34,598 bases of DNA from the NCBI RefSeq assembly GCF_900631955.1, contig NZ_UZWD01000073.1, forward strand, positions 1 to 34,598, read 5' to 3'. Positions 7,797-15,665 of this stretch are shown here, piece after piece. The stretch is from Devosia equisanguinis. GTDB lineage: Bacteria > Pseudomonadota > Alphaproteobacteria > Rhizobiales > Devosiaceae. The translations under genes were made by a program, and so were the position numbers. Every line of letters begins with the position of its first letter. The stretch's first letter is position 1. Under the pieces are notes generated by a model that was given only the letters and a program-made list of their open reading frames with translations, did no database searches and was not told where the DNA came from.

Positions 7797-7830
7797 AACG
7801 ATGCCACCCTCGGGCGAAGACCCGAGGGCC
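7797..7830. repeat. CCCTCGGG hairpin repeat, single arm
   Basis: CCCTCGGG (7807-7814) pairs with CCCGAGGG (7821-7828) around a 6-nt loop; the left flank ACGATGCC is shared with the element at 1760-1848. It lies between two convergent genes (K+ channel and symporter kinase) and may act as a bidirectional transcript end. Confidence 0.6.
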
Positions 7831-7878
7831 CCACACTTGCGCCCCCTCCGCCATAACAAGGCTAAAGTCGCTCGGCCA

Positions 7879-10587
7879 TCACCCCTGCCGGTTCACCGGC
7901 AATCTCACCCGGAAACACGCCCCTGGCAGCGGTCCTGGCACCAGCTCCAACGTGCCATTCATCCGGGTGACGATCTGCCGGCTGATCGCGAGCCCCAGCC
8001 CGGCGCCGCCCTGATCGCCCGCACCCTCGACCCCCCGCCAGAATTTTTCGAACACCATCTTGCGGTTGCGCTTGGAAATTCCCGGCCCGTTATCGGCGAT
8101 CTCGACCACATAACTGCCCGAGCGCACCGTCGAGCTCACGCGCACCACCGGCTCCTCCGCCTCGTTATATTTGACCGCGTTGGACACCAGATTGATGAAC
8201 ACCTGGCACAGCCGATCGGCATCGCCCTGCACCATCGTGGTGCTGGCCCGCTCGCCCATCTCCACCCGCATGCCGCGCTGCCGCAACAGCGCGTCGCAGA
8301 CGCTGAGGGCCCGGGTCAGGGCCTCCTCAGCATCCACCGGCACGTTCTGCCAGGAGCGTTCGCCCCGCTCCAGCGCACTCAGGTCGAGAATTTCGTCGAG
8401 CAGTTTTGTGAGCCGCAGGCTTTCCTGATGGATCGTTTTGACAAAACGCTGGCGCTGGCTTTCCTCCAGCTCGCCGGTTTCCAGCAGGATTTCAGAAAAT
8501 GAGCGGATCGAGGTCATCGGCGTGCGCACCTCGTGGCTTACCTGGCTTAGAAACTCGTCCTTCTGGCTGTCGAGTTCGCGCAATTGCGCATTGGCATCCT
8601 CGAGCTTTTGCGCTGTCACCCGCAATTCGGCCGAGGTCTTTTCCAGCTGCTGAGAATATTCGATCACCTGCTGGGTCTCGTCGGCCATCTGCATCATCTC
8701 TTCGAGAGAGACGTCGCCGCCGGCCACCACTTTCGACAGCATCACATGCGCCGAGGATGCGCCGATCGAGCCCGCCAACTCTCGCTCCAGCCGCCCGATG
8801 AATTCCGGCGTCGGCTCCAGCAATGCCGGATCGACGCCGGTATCGCGCGCCTCCGTCTCGAACAAGGCCGCCGCCCGCCGCTCGCCCAATACCCGCTCGG
8901 CCACGAAGAACAGGTCATTGGCGGTGGTCGAGCCGGCGATGAAATTGCGCTGCGGCAGGCCGTGCCGACGAAACACATCGACAAAGGCCGTCGCCTGGAT
9001 GCGCTCCAGCGCTGACGGCCGCGTCAGCAGCGAGCCCAGCGTCAGGATCAGCACATTGGCCGACAGGCTCCAGAACGCGGCATGCGCCAGTGGGTCCCAG
9101 CCATCCAGCCCGAACATCGCCTCCGGCCGCAGCCAGCTGATACCCCAGGGCCCTTCAGCCACCAGCGCCGATACCGCCGGCGACACCGATTCCAGCGACG
9201 GCAGAAAACAGCTCCAGGCCCAGAACACGAAGCCGACCAGGATCGCTGTGGTCACCGCCTTGAGCGAGGCATCGCGCCAGAAGATCGCCGCCAGAAGCGC
9301 AGGCAGGAATTGCGCGATGGCAGTAAAGGAGATCAGTCCGATCGGCGCCAGCGCGTCGGAATCGCGGGTGAAGAGAAAATAGAAGAATCCCAGCGACAGG
9401 ATCAGGACGATGGCGAAGCGCCGCGCCACCAAAAGCACGCTGCTCATCCCCTGCCCGTCGCCACCCTGCGAACCGGCGCTGAATTTCAGCACCAGCGGCA
9501 TCATGATATGGTTGGACACCATGATCGACAGCGCGATGGATTCCAGGATGATCATTGATGTTGCAGATGAGAAACCGCCGATAAAGGCAAACAAAGCCAA
9601 CGCATTTTGTCCGGCTGAAAGCGGCAGTGTCAGCGCGAACATGTCGGGATTCGACCCCGCCGGCATCACCGTCAGCCCATAGATGGCGATGGGGATGATG
9701 AAGATGCTCATCAGCATCATATAGGCCGGAAAGGCCCAGCCGGCGACGCGCAGATGGTTCTCGTCGGAGTTCTCGACCACCGTCACCTGAAACTGGCGCG
9801 GCAGGCAGATGATGGCGGCAATGGACAGCACCAGCGTGGTGATCCAGCGGCTGTCGAAACTGGTGGAGGTGTCGAAGGCGATGCCCTTTTCGGCTGCCTG
9901 GGTGAAGATCTGCTCGATGCCCCCCGCCAGATAGACGACGAACACCCCCACCGCCACCAGCGCTGCCAGCTTCACCACCGCCTCGAAAGCAATGGCTGCC
10001 ACCACGCCGTGATGCTGCTCCTTGGCATCGACATGGCGGGTGCCGAACAGGATGGTGAACAGCGCCATGGCCGCGGCCACCCCTAGCGCCAGCCCCACAT
10101 CGTCGATACCGGTGAGACTCCCCCGCCCGAATTCCGACGCCCCTGCCACCGCCTGGATCGACGAGGTCACCGCCTTGAGCTGCAGCGCGATATAGGGCGC
10201 AATGCCGATCACCGCGATGCAGGTGACCAGCACCCCCAGCCGGCTCGACTTGCCGAAGCGCGATGATAGAAGATCGGCCACAGAGGTGATGCGATGCAGA
10301 TGGCTGATCCGCACCAGCCGCCGCAAAAGGAAATACCAGCCGACGAAAACCAGTGTCGGCCCCAGGTAGATCGTGAGGAATTCCAAACCACTACGCGCCG
10401 CATTGCCCACGGCACCGTAAAAGGTCCAGCTGGTGCAATAGACCGAGATCGACAGCGTATAGACCGTCGGCGAATTGAGCCAGCTGCGCTTGTTGGCCTT
10501 GGCTCGCCGGTCGCCGAAATAGGCGAGCACGAACAATAGGCCGACATAGACGATCGAGGTGGCGATGACGAAATCAGCCGACAACAT
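7879..10587 (-). CDS. Sodium/solute symporter-sensor histidine kinase fusion
   Basis: A 902-residue protein. Residues about 1-500 are a sodium/solute symporter (SSF) fold with about 13 membrane helices, starting FVIATSIVYVGLLFVLAYFGDRRA. A helical linker follows (about 540-680, including GSIGASSAHVMLSKVV) in the place where the STAC domain sits in CbrA/CrbS-type kinases. Next is a HisKA domain with SHEVRTP (H685), then a HATPase with N803 in SNAVKYN, D832 in ADNGPGI and a GAGLGLAIS lid. CbrA/CrbS-like kinases couple solute transport or availability to phosphorylation; the substrates of characterised relatives include histidine, and CrbS controls acetate use. No receiver domain is attached; a REC-only protein is encoded upstream in the same gene string. 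Confidence 0.9.
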   Translation of the reverse strand: MLSADFVIATSIVYVGLLFVLAYFGDRRAKANKRSWLNSPTVYTLSISVYCTSWTFYGAVGNAARSGLEFLTIYLGPTLVFVGWYFLLRRLVRISHLHRITSVADLLSSRFGKSSRLGVLVTCIAVIGIAPYIALQLKAVTSSIQAVAGASEFGRGSLTGIDDVGLALGVAAAMALFTILFGTRHVDAKEQHHGVVAAIAFEAVVKLAALVAVGVFVVYLAGGIEQIFTQAAEKGIAFDTSTSFDSRWITTLVLSIAAIICLPRQFQVTVVENSDENHLRVAGWAFPAYMMLMSIFIIPIAIYGLTVMPAGSNPDMFALTLPLSAGQNALALFAFIGGFSSATSMIILESIALSIMVSNHIMMPLVLKFSAGSQGGDGQGMSSVLLVARRFAIVLILSLGFFYFLFTRDSDALAPIGLISFTAIAQFLPALLAAIFWRDASLKAVTTAILVGFVFWAWSCFLPSLESVSPAVSALVAEGPWGISWLRPEAMFGLDGWDPLAHAAFWSLSANVLILTLGSLLTRPSALERIQATAFVDVFRRHGLPQRNFIAGSTTANDLFFVAERVLGERRAAALFETEARDTGVDPALLEPTPEFIGRLERELAGSIGASSAHVMLSKVVAGGDVSLEEMMQMADETQQVIEYSQQLEKTSAELRVTAQKLEDANAQLRELDSQKDEFLSQVSHEVRTPMTSIRSFSEILLETGELEESQRQRFVKTIHQESLRLTKLLDEILDLSALERGERSWQNVPVDAEEALTRALSVCDALLRQRGMRVEMGERASTTMVQGDADRLCQVFINLVSNAVKYNEAEEPVVRVSSTVRSGSYVVEIADNGPGISKRNRKMVFEKFWRGVEGAGDQGGAGLGLAISRQIVTRMNGTLELVPGPLPGACFRVRLPVNRQG

Positions 10588-10830
10588 CTAGCCGTCGCCC
10601 TCGTCCTGCCGCTCGGCAATATCGGGCGTGTCCGGCGTCAGATACCGCGTCAGCACCACCGTCCCCACGATCAGCAGCACCCAGACACCGAACAGATAGA
10701 CCACGATCTGCGGCATGCCCATGATGCTGATATCGTGGTTGAACAGCGTCACCACAGGCGGCACCAGCAGCACCAGGCCCAACCCCGTGAGCATGAACAT
10801 GCCGCCGACGACCCGGCGCCTGTCAGCCAT
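10588..10830 (-). CDS. Small membrane protein, possible SSF accessory subunit
   Basis: An 80-residue protein with two hydrophobic helices (about 8-25 and 38-60), a short loop containing FNHDISIMGMP and a charged tail TPDTPDIAERQDEGDG. Tiny two-helix proteins (DUF485, DUF3311, DUF4212 groups) are regularly encoded just before SSF transporters; this one resembles that layout, DUF3311 most closely to my eye. Its stop codon is directly followed by the ATG of the symporter kinase, and its start overlaps the receiver gene by 8 bp, so all three are translationally linked. It may be a subunit of the symporter part of the kinase; this is inferred from position and size. Confidence 0.7.
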   Translation of the reverse strand: MADRRRVVGGMFMLTGLGLVLLVPPVVTLFNHDISIMGMPQIVVYLFGVWVLLIVGTVVLTRYLTPDTPDIAERQDEGDG

Positions 10831-11197
10831 TTTCATCCAGCAGCTTGCGGACCGCCCCGACCACTTCGGCATTGGCATAGGGCTTGGTGACGAAGCCGTC
10901 CGCTCCCAGCTCCTCGGCAATACGCCGGTCCTGCTGTTGGCCCTTGGCAGTGAGGATCAGCACCGGCAGCGCCCTGGTATCGACATCGGCGCGCAATTGC
11001 TTGAGTACATCGAAGCCGCTGCGTCGGGGCAACATCACGTCGAGCACCAGCATGCGCGGCCTCAGCCGTCGCACCCCTTCCAGCACCGCGTCCCCGTCGG
11101 TCACGGACGCAATTGTCCATCCCGCTCGGCGCAGGATGAAGTCGAGCGACTCCAGAATGCTCGGCTCGTCCTCGGCAACCAATATGTCGATGGCCAA
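10823..11197 (-). CDS. Stand-alone response-regulator receiver (REC-only)
   Basis: A 124-residue single receiver domain with no output domain. The acidic pair E9/D10 (VAEDE), phosphoacceptor D53 (LVLDVMLP), T83 (LILTAKG) and K105 (VTKPY) are all present, so it should accept a phosphoryl group on Asp53. The start is TTG at 11197, preceded by a run of six to seven G residues. It lies 82 nt downstream of the HTH regulator gene and overlaps the small membrane protein gene by 8 bp; the symporter kinase follows. Its natural kinase is therefore most likely the SSF-kinase, but what it signals to is not shown by the sequence. Confidence 0.88.
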   Translation of the reverse strand: MAIDILVAEDEPSILESLDFILRRAGWTIASVTDGDAVLEGVRRLRPRMLVLDVMLPRRSGFDVLKQLRADVDTRALPVLILTAKGQQQDRRIAEELGADGFVTKPYANAEVVGAVRKLLDENG

Positions 11198-11279
11198 TGT
11201 CCCCCCCAGACCGTTTCGCAGGTGGTCTCCCCTCCGCCCGCCGTGTCAATAAACCGCAATCGATTGAAAACGCCAAGCG

Positions 11280-12905
11280 CTAATCCCGATCCAGATGTGG
11301 AGCCCGCGGCACCAGCGGCGCCCGCCAGGCCGGACGCCCGGGTCCGGATGCGACCACCTCTTCCTGGCGGCTGGCACAATCGAGCCGCGGACAGAGCCTG
11401 CAGCTGGGTCCCACCAGCACATCGGCCTGCTGGTCGGTCAGGTCCAGCCCCTGCGCATAGACCGTCCGGTCGGCATGGAGCACGTCGCAGGCCAGCATGA
11501 TCGAGGCTGTCACCGGCGGCTCCCGAAACGCCGCCACCCGCCGCTGCACCGTGCGCGCCACGAACAGATAGCGCGAGCCATCGGAGAATCGCACCACCTG
11601 CCGCAGCGGCATATCCGGCGTGCGAAAGGCCCCATAAATGGCCCAGAGCGGACAGGCATGCCCGGCATTGGGCAGCAGCAGCCCCGGCAGCGGGAAATGC
11701 TTGGTCAGCCGGCCCGAGGGATCGGACCGCAGGAAGCCGAACGGCACCCCCTCTTCGCCAGGACGGCGCAAAGTCACCAGCCGGTGCGCCACCTGTTCAT
11801 AGCTGGCGTGATAGATCTGTCGCAGATTGTCGACGTCATAGGCATTGGCCTCGGCATCTGCGAGCACGCGCGAATAGGGAAAGACCATGGCCCCCGCCAG
11901 ATACGAGCCCAATGCCCGCCGCGTCAGTTGCAGCGCCAGTTCCGAAGACGGCGCCACCTCCGCCAACACCGCAGCTATGGCCTCGGGGGCAGCGAGTTCG
12001 CCATAGAGCCGCGCCAGCTGGAACTGCCGCGTGGCCAGCGTGGTCGCGCCCTGGAACCACATCACCGCCTCGGCGGGGAAGAACCGATACTGTCCGGGAA
12101 ACAGCACGCCGTCCTCGCGCAATTCCCCGCCGATCTCTACCCGCACGCCAAACCGTTGCGCCAGCATGTCGGTCAACGCCGCCACCCCGAACGGGGCTTG
12201 CCGCTCGATCTCGCTGCGCAGGTGCTGCGCCACATCCTCCAGTTCGGGAAAATGATTGGAGCGCTCGATGATCAGGTCATCCAGCTCCCGCGCCGGCGAA
12301 ACGGTGCGACGGTCGGCACTGGCATTGTCGAACTGCCCGATCAGGCTTCGCGCCACCTCGCTCAGTCCGCGCGTTTCGCGGCTGATCGCCCCCAGAAAAC
12401 GCCGCCGCTCGGCATCGTCGAGATCAGGCACGTCCTCAAGGATTTCGGCGCTCGAGCGAATGGCGGTAATCCCTGAAAGGATCTGGTGCAGCAATTGCGC
12501 CAGCAGCGGATCGGAGCGCAGCCGGTCGGCATAGGCATCGGCGCTGCTTTGGGCGGACGTATAGGCCCGATGCAGCCGCGACAGCGCCATGGCGCTGGCT
12601 GGATATTGCGCCACCAGTTCGCGCCGCTCCTCGGGTCGGAACGGCAACGATTCGACCATCGGATCGGCATAAGCCTCTTCGAGATCCTGCAGCAGTTTCT
12701 GCTCGGCCTCACCCGTCAGGTCGCCGATGTCGATCGAGAGATGGTGGGCGACACGCTGCAACAACGCCCCGCCAACATCACGCTTATTGTTCTCGATCAG
12801 GTTCAGATAGCTGGGCGAGATCCCCACCAGTCGCGCCAGCGCCGCCTGGGAAATCTTCAGCGATTTCCGCCTGTTGCTTATGCGGAATCCGATCGGTGCG
12901 CGCAT
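11280..12905 (-). CDS. RamB/ScfR-like HTH regulator with an embedded DHp-like segment
   Basis: A 541-residue protein. Residues about 6-62 are an XRE-type HTH (ISQAALARLVGISPSYLNLIENNKR). Residues about 240-310 look like the degenerate IrrE-type domain of this family (TRQFQLARLYGELA replaces the HExxH zinc motif). Residues about 325-515 match DUF2083, including GHACPLWAIYGAF and cysteines C502, C505 and C510. This is the layout of RamB/ScfR/PrpR-like regulators of acetate, propionate and short-chain acyl metabolism, which are usually about 470 residues. The extra length includes residues 134-190, which align without gaps to the HisKA helices of the symporter kinase; H140 falls on the phospho-His. 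The ATG at 12905 follows GAGGGGGAAGGC. It is divergent from the ABC operon. Confidence 0.85.
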   Translation of the reverse strand: MRAPIGFRISNRRKSLKISQAALARLVGISPSYLNLIENNKRDVGGALLQRVAHHLSIDIGDLTGEAEQKLLQDLEEAYADPMVESLPFRPEERRELVAQYPASAMALSRLHRAYTSAQSSADAYADRLRSDPLLAQLLHQILSGITAIRSSAEILEDVPDLDDAERRRFLGAISRETRGLSEVARSLIGQFDNASADRRTVSPARELDDLIIERSNHFPELEDVAQHLRSEIERQAPFGVAALTDMLAQRFGVRVEIGGELREDGVLFPGQYRFFPAEAVMWFQGATTLATRQFQLARLYGELAAPEAIAAVLAEVAPSSELALQLTRRALGSYLAGAMVFPYSRVLADAEANAYDVDNLRQIYHASYEQVAHRLVTLRRPGEEGVPFGFLRSDPSGRLTKHFPLPGLLLPNAGHACPLWAIYGAFRTPDMPLRQVVRFSDGSRYLFVARTVQRRVAAFREPPVTASIMLACDVLHADRTVYAQGLDLTDQQADVLVGPSCRLCPRLDCASRQEEVVASGPGRPAWRAPLVPRAPHLDRD

Positions 12906-12931
12906 GCCTTCCCCCTCGAAGCCATCACCTC

Positions 12932-12949
12932 CTGTCAACGAATTAACAG
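12932..12949. promoter_or_regulatory. Imperfect dyad, candidate operator
   Basis: CTGTCAA (12932-12938) and TTAACAG (12943-12949) form an inverted repeat with a 4-bp centre and one mismatch, 27-44 nt upstream of the HTH regulator start. A further TTGACAG copy lies at 12975-12981. Possible autoregulatory sites; no experimental basis. Confidence 0.3.
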
Positions 12950-12974
12950 AAAGTCGAACGAAACAGAACAAGAG

Positions 12975-13001
12975 TTGACAGATTTTCCTTGTATTTACAA
13001 T
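12975..13001 (+). promoter_or_regulatory. Candidate sigma-70-type promoter of the ABC operon
   Basis: A perfect TTGACA (12975-12980) is followed after 15 bp by TACAAT (12996-13001). The spacer is short, so the -10 assignment is tentative. It lies about 95 bp upstream of the binding-protein gene start. Confidence 0.4.
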
Positions 13002-13016
13002 GGCATGTTGCCTGCG

Positions 13017-13024
13017 TTTGCAAA
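13017..13024. promoter_or_regulatory. TTTGCAAA palindrome, candidate RamB-like operator core
   Basis: A perfect 8-bp palindrome downstream of the candidate -10 and 72 bp before the first gene of the ABC operon. TTTGCAAA is the conserved 3' part of the RamB motif described in Corynebacterium, and the divergently encoded regulator is of the RamB/ScfR type. The 5' part of that consensus is not matched here. Confidence 0.4.
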
Positions 13025-13095
13025 TGTGTCGAATACTGGGCGAACGGTGAGCAGTCGGCAATGTATCGACGCCCCGTGCCATAAGGAGGAGATAA

Positions 13096-14454
13096 ATGAC
13101 ACTTTCCAAGCGCGGGCTGACCCGCCGTAGAGTTATCCAGACCGGCATGGCCGGCATTATCGGCACGGGCATTGCGCCCATGGTTTTCACCCGCGGGGCC
13201 TGGGCTCAGGAGAACTTCTGCAACAACCCCACCGGCGACACCGTCACCATCGGCCTCAACCTGCCGCTGACCGGCGCCTACGCCGAAGAAGGCGCCGACG
13301 AACAGAAGGCCTATGAGCTGGCGATTGCCCACCTCAATGGCGAAGGCGACGGCGGCCTCATCGGCGTCCTGACCCCCACGGCCCTCAAGGGCAATGGCAT
13401 TCTGGGCAAGAAGGTCGGCTTTGTGTCCTCGGACAGCCAGACCAAGTCAGACGTGGCCCGCGCCGGCGCCACCCGCATGATCGAGCGCGACGGCGCCATC
13501 ATGATCACCGGCGGCTCGTCCTCGGGCGAAGCCATTGCCGTGCAGGGATTGTGCCAGGAAAAGGGCATCATCTTCATGGCCGGCCTGACACACTCCAACG
13601 ACACCACCGGCAAGGACAAGCGCCGCTACGGCTTCCGCCACTTCTTCAATGCCTACCAGTCCGGCATCGCGCTCGGCCCGGTGCTCGGCGAAGAATACGG
13701 CAATGATCGCCGCGCCTATCACCTCACCGCCGACTACACCTGGGGCTGGACCCAGGAAGAGTCGATCAAGGAAGCCACCGAAAAGCTCGGCTGGGAGACC
13801 GTCGCGGCGGTCCGTACTCCGCTCGGCTCCACCGACTATTCCCAGTACCTGACGCCGATCCTCAATTCCGGCGCCGACGTGCTGATCCTCAATCACTACG
13901 GCCTCGACATGGTGAACTCGCTGCCCCAGGCCGTGCAGTTCGGCCTGCGCGACCGTCAGGCCAATGGCAAGCAGTTCCAGATCGTCACCCCGCTGGTGTC
14001 GGAACTGATGGCCAAGGGCGCCGGCGAAGCCATGCGTGGTGTCTTCGGCACCTCCAACTGGCACTGGAACCTGCAGGACCCCGGCTCTATCGCCTTCACC
14101 AAGTCCTTCGGCGCCGCCTATGGCTCTCCACCGTCCCAGGCCGCCCACACCGCCTATGTGCAGACCCTGCTCTATGCGGATGCGGTCGAACGCGCTGGCA
14201 CCTTCTATCCGCCCGAAGTCATCAAGGCACTCGAAGGTCACGAATTCGACGGCATGGGCAATGGTCGCACGCTGTATCGCGCCGAAGACCACCAGTGCAT
14301 GAAGTCGGTTCTCGTGGTGCAGGGCAATGAAGCCCCGACCAGCGAATTCGACGTGCTCAACGTGGTGCGCGAAGTCGACCGCGACGGCGCCACCTACGAC
14401 CCGTCGATCTTCGGCGGCGAGCTGGGCCCGGCAGAACCGGCCCCCGTGTGCTGA
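13096..14454 (+). CDS. LivK-type ABC substrate-binding protein, Tat-exported
   Basis: A 452-residue periplasmic binding protein (Peripla_BP_6 type). The N-terminus carries a twin-arginine signal: LTRRRVIQTG (about 8-17), a hydrophobic stretch and AWA-QE, with cleavage after A37. The mature domain begins with VTIGLNLPLTGAYAEEGADEQKAYELAIAHLN, the usual first strand and helix, and has GGSSSGEAIAVQGLCQEKGI and DYTWGWTQEE further on. It is about 80 residues longer than classical LivK. The ATG has a near-perfect AAGGAGGAGATAA upstream. It heads a five-gene importer operon. The ligand cannot be read from sequence; the neighbouring short-chain-acyl-type regulator makes small organic acids or amides as plausible as branched-chain amino acids. 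Confidence 0.85.
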   Translation: MTLSKRGLTRRRVIQTGMAGIIGTGIAPMVFTRGAWAQENFCNNPTGDTVTIGLNLPLTGAYAEEGADEQKAYELAIAHLNGEGDGGLIGVLTPTALKGNGILGKKVGFVSSDSQTKSDVARAGATRMIERDGAIMITGGSSSGEAIAVQGLCQEKGIIFMAGLTHSNDTTGKDKRRYGFRHFFNAYQSGIALGPVLGEEYGNDRRAYHLTADYTWGWTQEESIKEATEKLGWETVAAVRTPLGSTDYSQYLTPILNSGADVLILNHYGLDMVNSLPQAVQFGLRDRQANGKQFQIVTPLVSELMAKGAGEAMRGVFGTSNWHWNLQDPGSIAFTKSFGAAYGSPPSQAAHTAYVQTLLYADAVERAGTFYPPEVIKALEGHEFDGMGNGRTLYRAEDHQCMKSVLVVQGNEAPTSEFDVLNVVREVDRDGATYDPSIFGGELGPAEPAPVC

Positions 14455-14494
14455 TCGGCTGACAGCCATAGAGCGCTGAACGTGCCGCAACGAC

Positions 14495-14613
14495 ACCTCT
14501 CCCTCTGGGGGAGAGGTCGACCCTCTTGGGTCGGGTGAGGGGCCCTTCCCTGCGCATCGCAATAAGGCCCCCTCACCCGGCGTTGCACGCCGATCTCTCC
14601 CCTTGGGAGAGGT
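14495..14613. repeat. Inverted-repeat element between binding-protein and permease genes
   Basis: Four nested pairings fill this gap: ACCTCTCCC/GGGAGAGGT (14495-14517), CGACCC/GGGTCG (14518-14533), GGGTGAGGGGCC (14533-14544) with GGCCCCCTCACCC (14566-14578), and CTCTCCC/GGGAGAG (14595-14611). The RNA would be highly structured and sits in the operon's first intercistronic gap. No U-tract follows, so read-through is expected. It may stabilise the upstream message and lower permease expression. Confidence 0.65.
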
Positions 14614-14632
14614 TAAGACAACGGAGCCACCC

Positions 14633-15664
14633 ATGTTCGAAGTCATCTTTCTGCAATTTCTCAACGGGCTCGATAAAGGCGCTGCCTATGCGCTGATCGC
14701 CCTTGGTCTCACCCTCGTGTTCGGCACGCTGGGCGTGGTCAATTTCGCCCATGGCGCGCTCTTCATGCTCGGGGCCTTCTGCGCCGTCACCGTGCGCATG
14801 TTCCTCACCATGGAAACGGTCACCATCGACCCCGAAAAGCTCTCCCCCTGGGGGCAGCCGCTGGAAATCCGCGAGCCGCTGGTTCAGGCCTGGTTCGGCG
14901 ATTTCGGCGCGGTCCTGGTTAATTACTCGGTGCCGCTCTCCATCCTCATCACCATTCCAGTCATGCTCGTGATCGGCATCGGCCTCGAACGCGGCATCAT
15001 AAAGCACTTCTACAAGCGCCCTCATGCCGAACAGATCCTGGTCACCTTCGGTCTCGCCATCGTGGCCCAGGAAGTGATCAAGTCGATCTTCGGCCCCAAT
15101 CCCATGCCGCAACCCATGCCCACCGATTTCCGCGGTGCCGCCGATATCGGCGCCTGGCTCGGCATGCAGGCCAACATCATCACCTACCCGATCTGGCGCC
15201 TGGTCTATTTCGTCTTTGCCGCCGTGGTCATCGGTGCGGTCTTCGCCTTCCTGCAGTTCACCACCTTCGGCCTGGTGGTCCGCGCCGGCATGGCGGATCG
15301 TGAGACGGTGGGCCTGCTCGGCATCAATATCGATCGCCGCTTCACCATCATGTTCGGCCTCGCCGCCGTGGTGGCCGGTGTGGCCGGCGTCATGTACACG
15401 CCCCTGCTGCCGCCGAACTATCACATCGGCATGGACTTTCTCGTTCTCTCCTTCGTGGTGGTCGTGGTCGGTGGCATGGGATCGCTGCCCGGCGCCGTCG
15501 CCGCAGGTTTCCTCCTGGGCATCCTGCAGTCATTCGCCTCGATGAACCAGGTGAAGGCCATTTTCCCCGGCATCGACCAGATCATCATCTATCTCGTCGC
15601 CGTTGTCATTCTACTGGTTCGTCCGCGTGGCCTCATGGGTCGGCGCGGCGTGATGGAGGCCTGA
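14633..15664 (+). CDS. LivH-type ABC permease
   Basis: A 343-residue inner-membrane permease of the branched-chain amino acid/urea importer class (BPD_transp_2). It begins [42 protein letters not shown], where NFAHG is the class signature, and has about eight hydrophobic helices; [20 protein letters not shown] is the cytoplasmic coupling loop, and [20 protein letters not shown] follows. A loop at about residues 60-85 between the early helices is longer than usual. The ATG at 14633 follows CGGAGCCACCC. It is the second gene of the operon, separated from the binding-protein gene by a structured repeat, and the next gene begins one base after its stop. Confidence 0.9.
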   Translation: MFEVIFLQFLNGLDKGAAYALIALGLTLVFGTLGVVNFAHGALFMLGAFCAVTVRMFLTMETVTIDPEKLSPWGQPLEIREPLVQAWFGDFGAVLVNYSVPLSILITIPVMLVIGIGLERGIIKHFYKRPHAEQILVTFGLAIVAQEVIKSIFGPNPMPQPMPTDFRGAADIGAWLGMQANIITYPIWRLVYFVFAAVVIGAVFAFLQFTTFGLVVRAGMADRETVGLLGINIDRRFTIMFGLAAVVAGVAGVMYTPLLPPNYHIGMDFLVLSFVVVVVGGMGSLPGAVAAGFLLGILQSFASMNQVKAIFPGIDQIIIYLVAVVILLVRPRGLMGRRGVMEA

Positions 15665-15665
15665 C

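Noticed and set aside
11295..12476. A 393-codon plus-strand frame opposite the HTH regulator
   Set aside because: The opposite strand has clear HTH and DUF2083 motifs; this frame has none.
12905..12932. AGGAGGTGATG as the start signal of the HTH regulator
   Set aside because: That ATG is out of frame with the regulator, lies only 1 nt from the AGGAGGT and opens a 15-codon frame; GAGGGGGAAGGC before the ATG at 12905 fits better.
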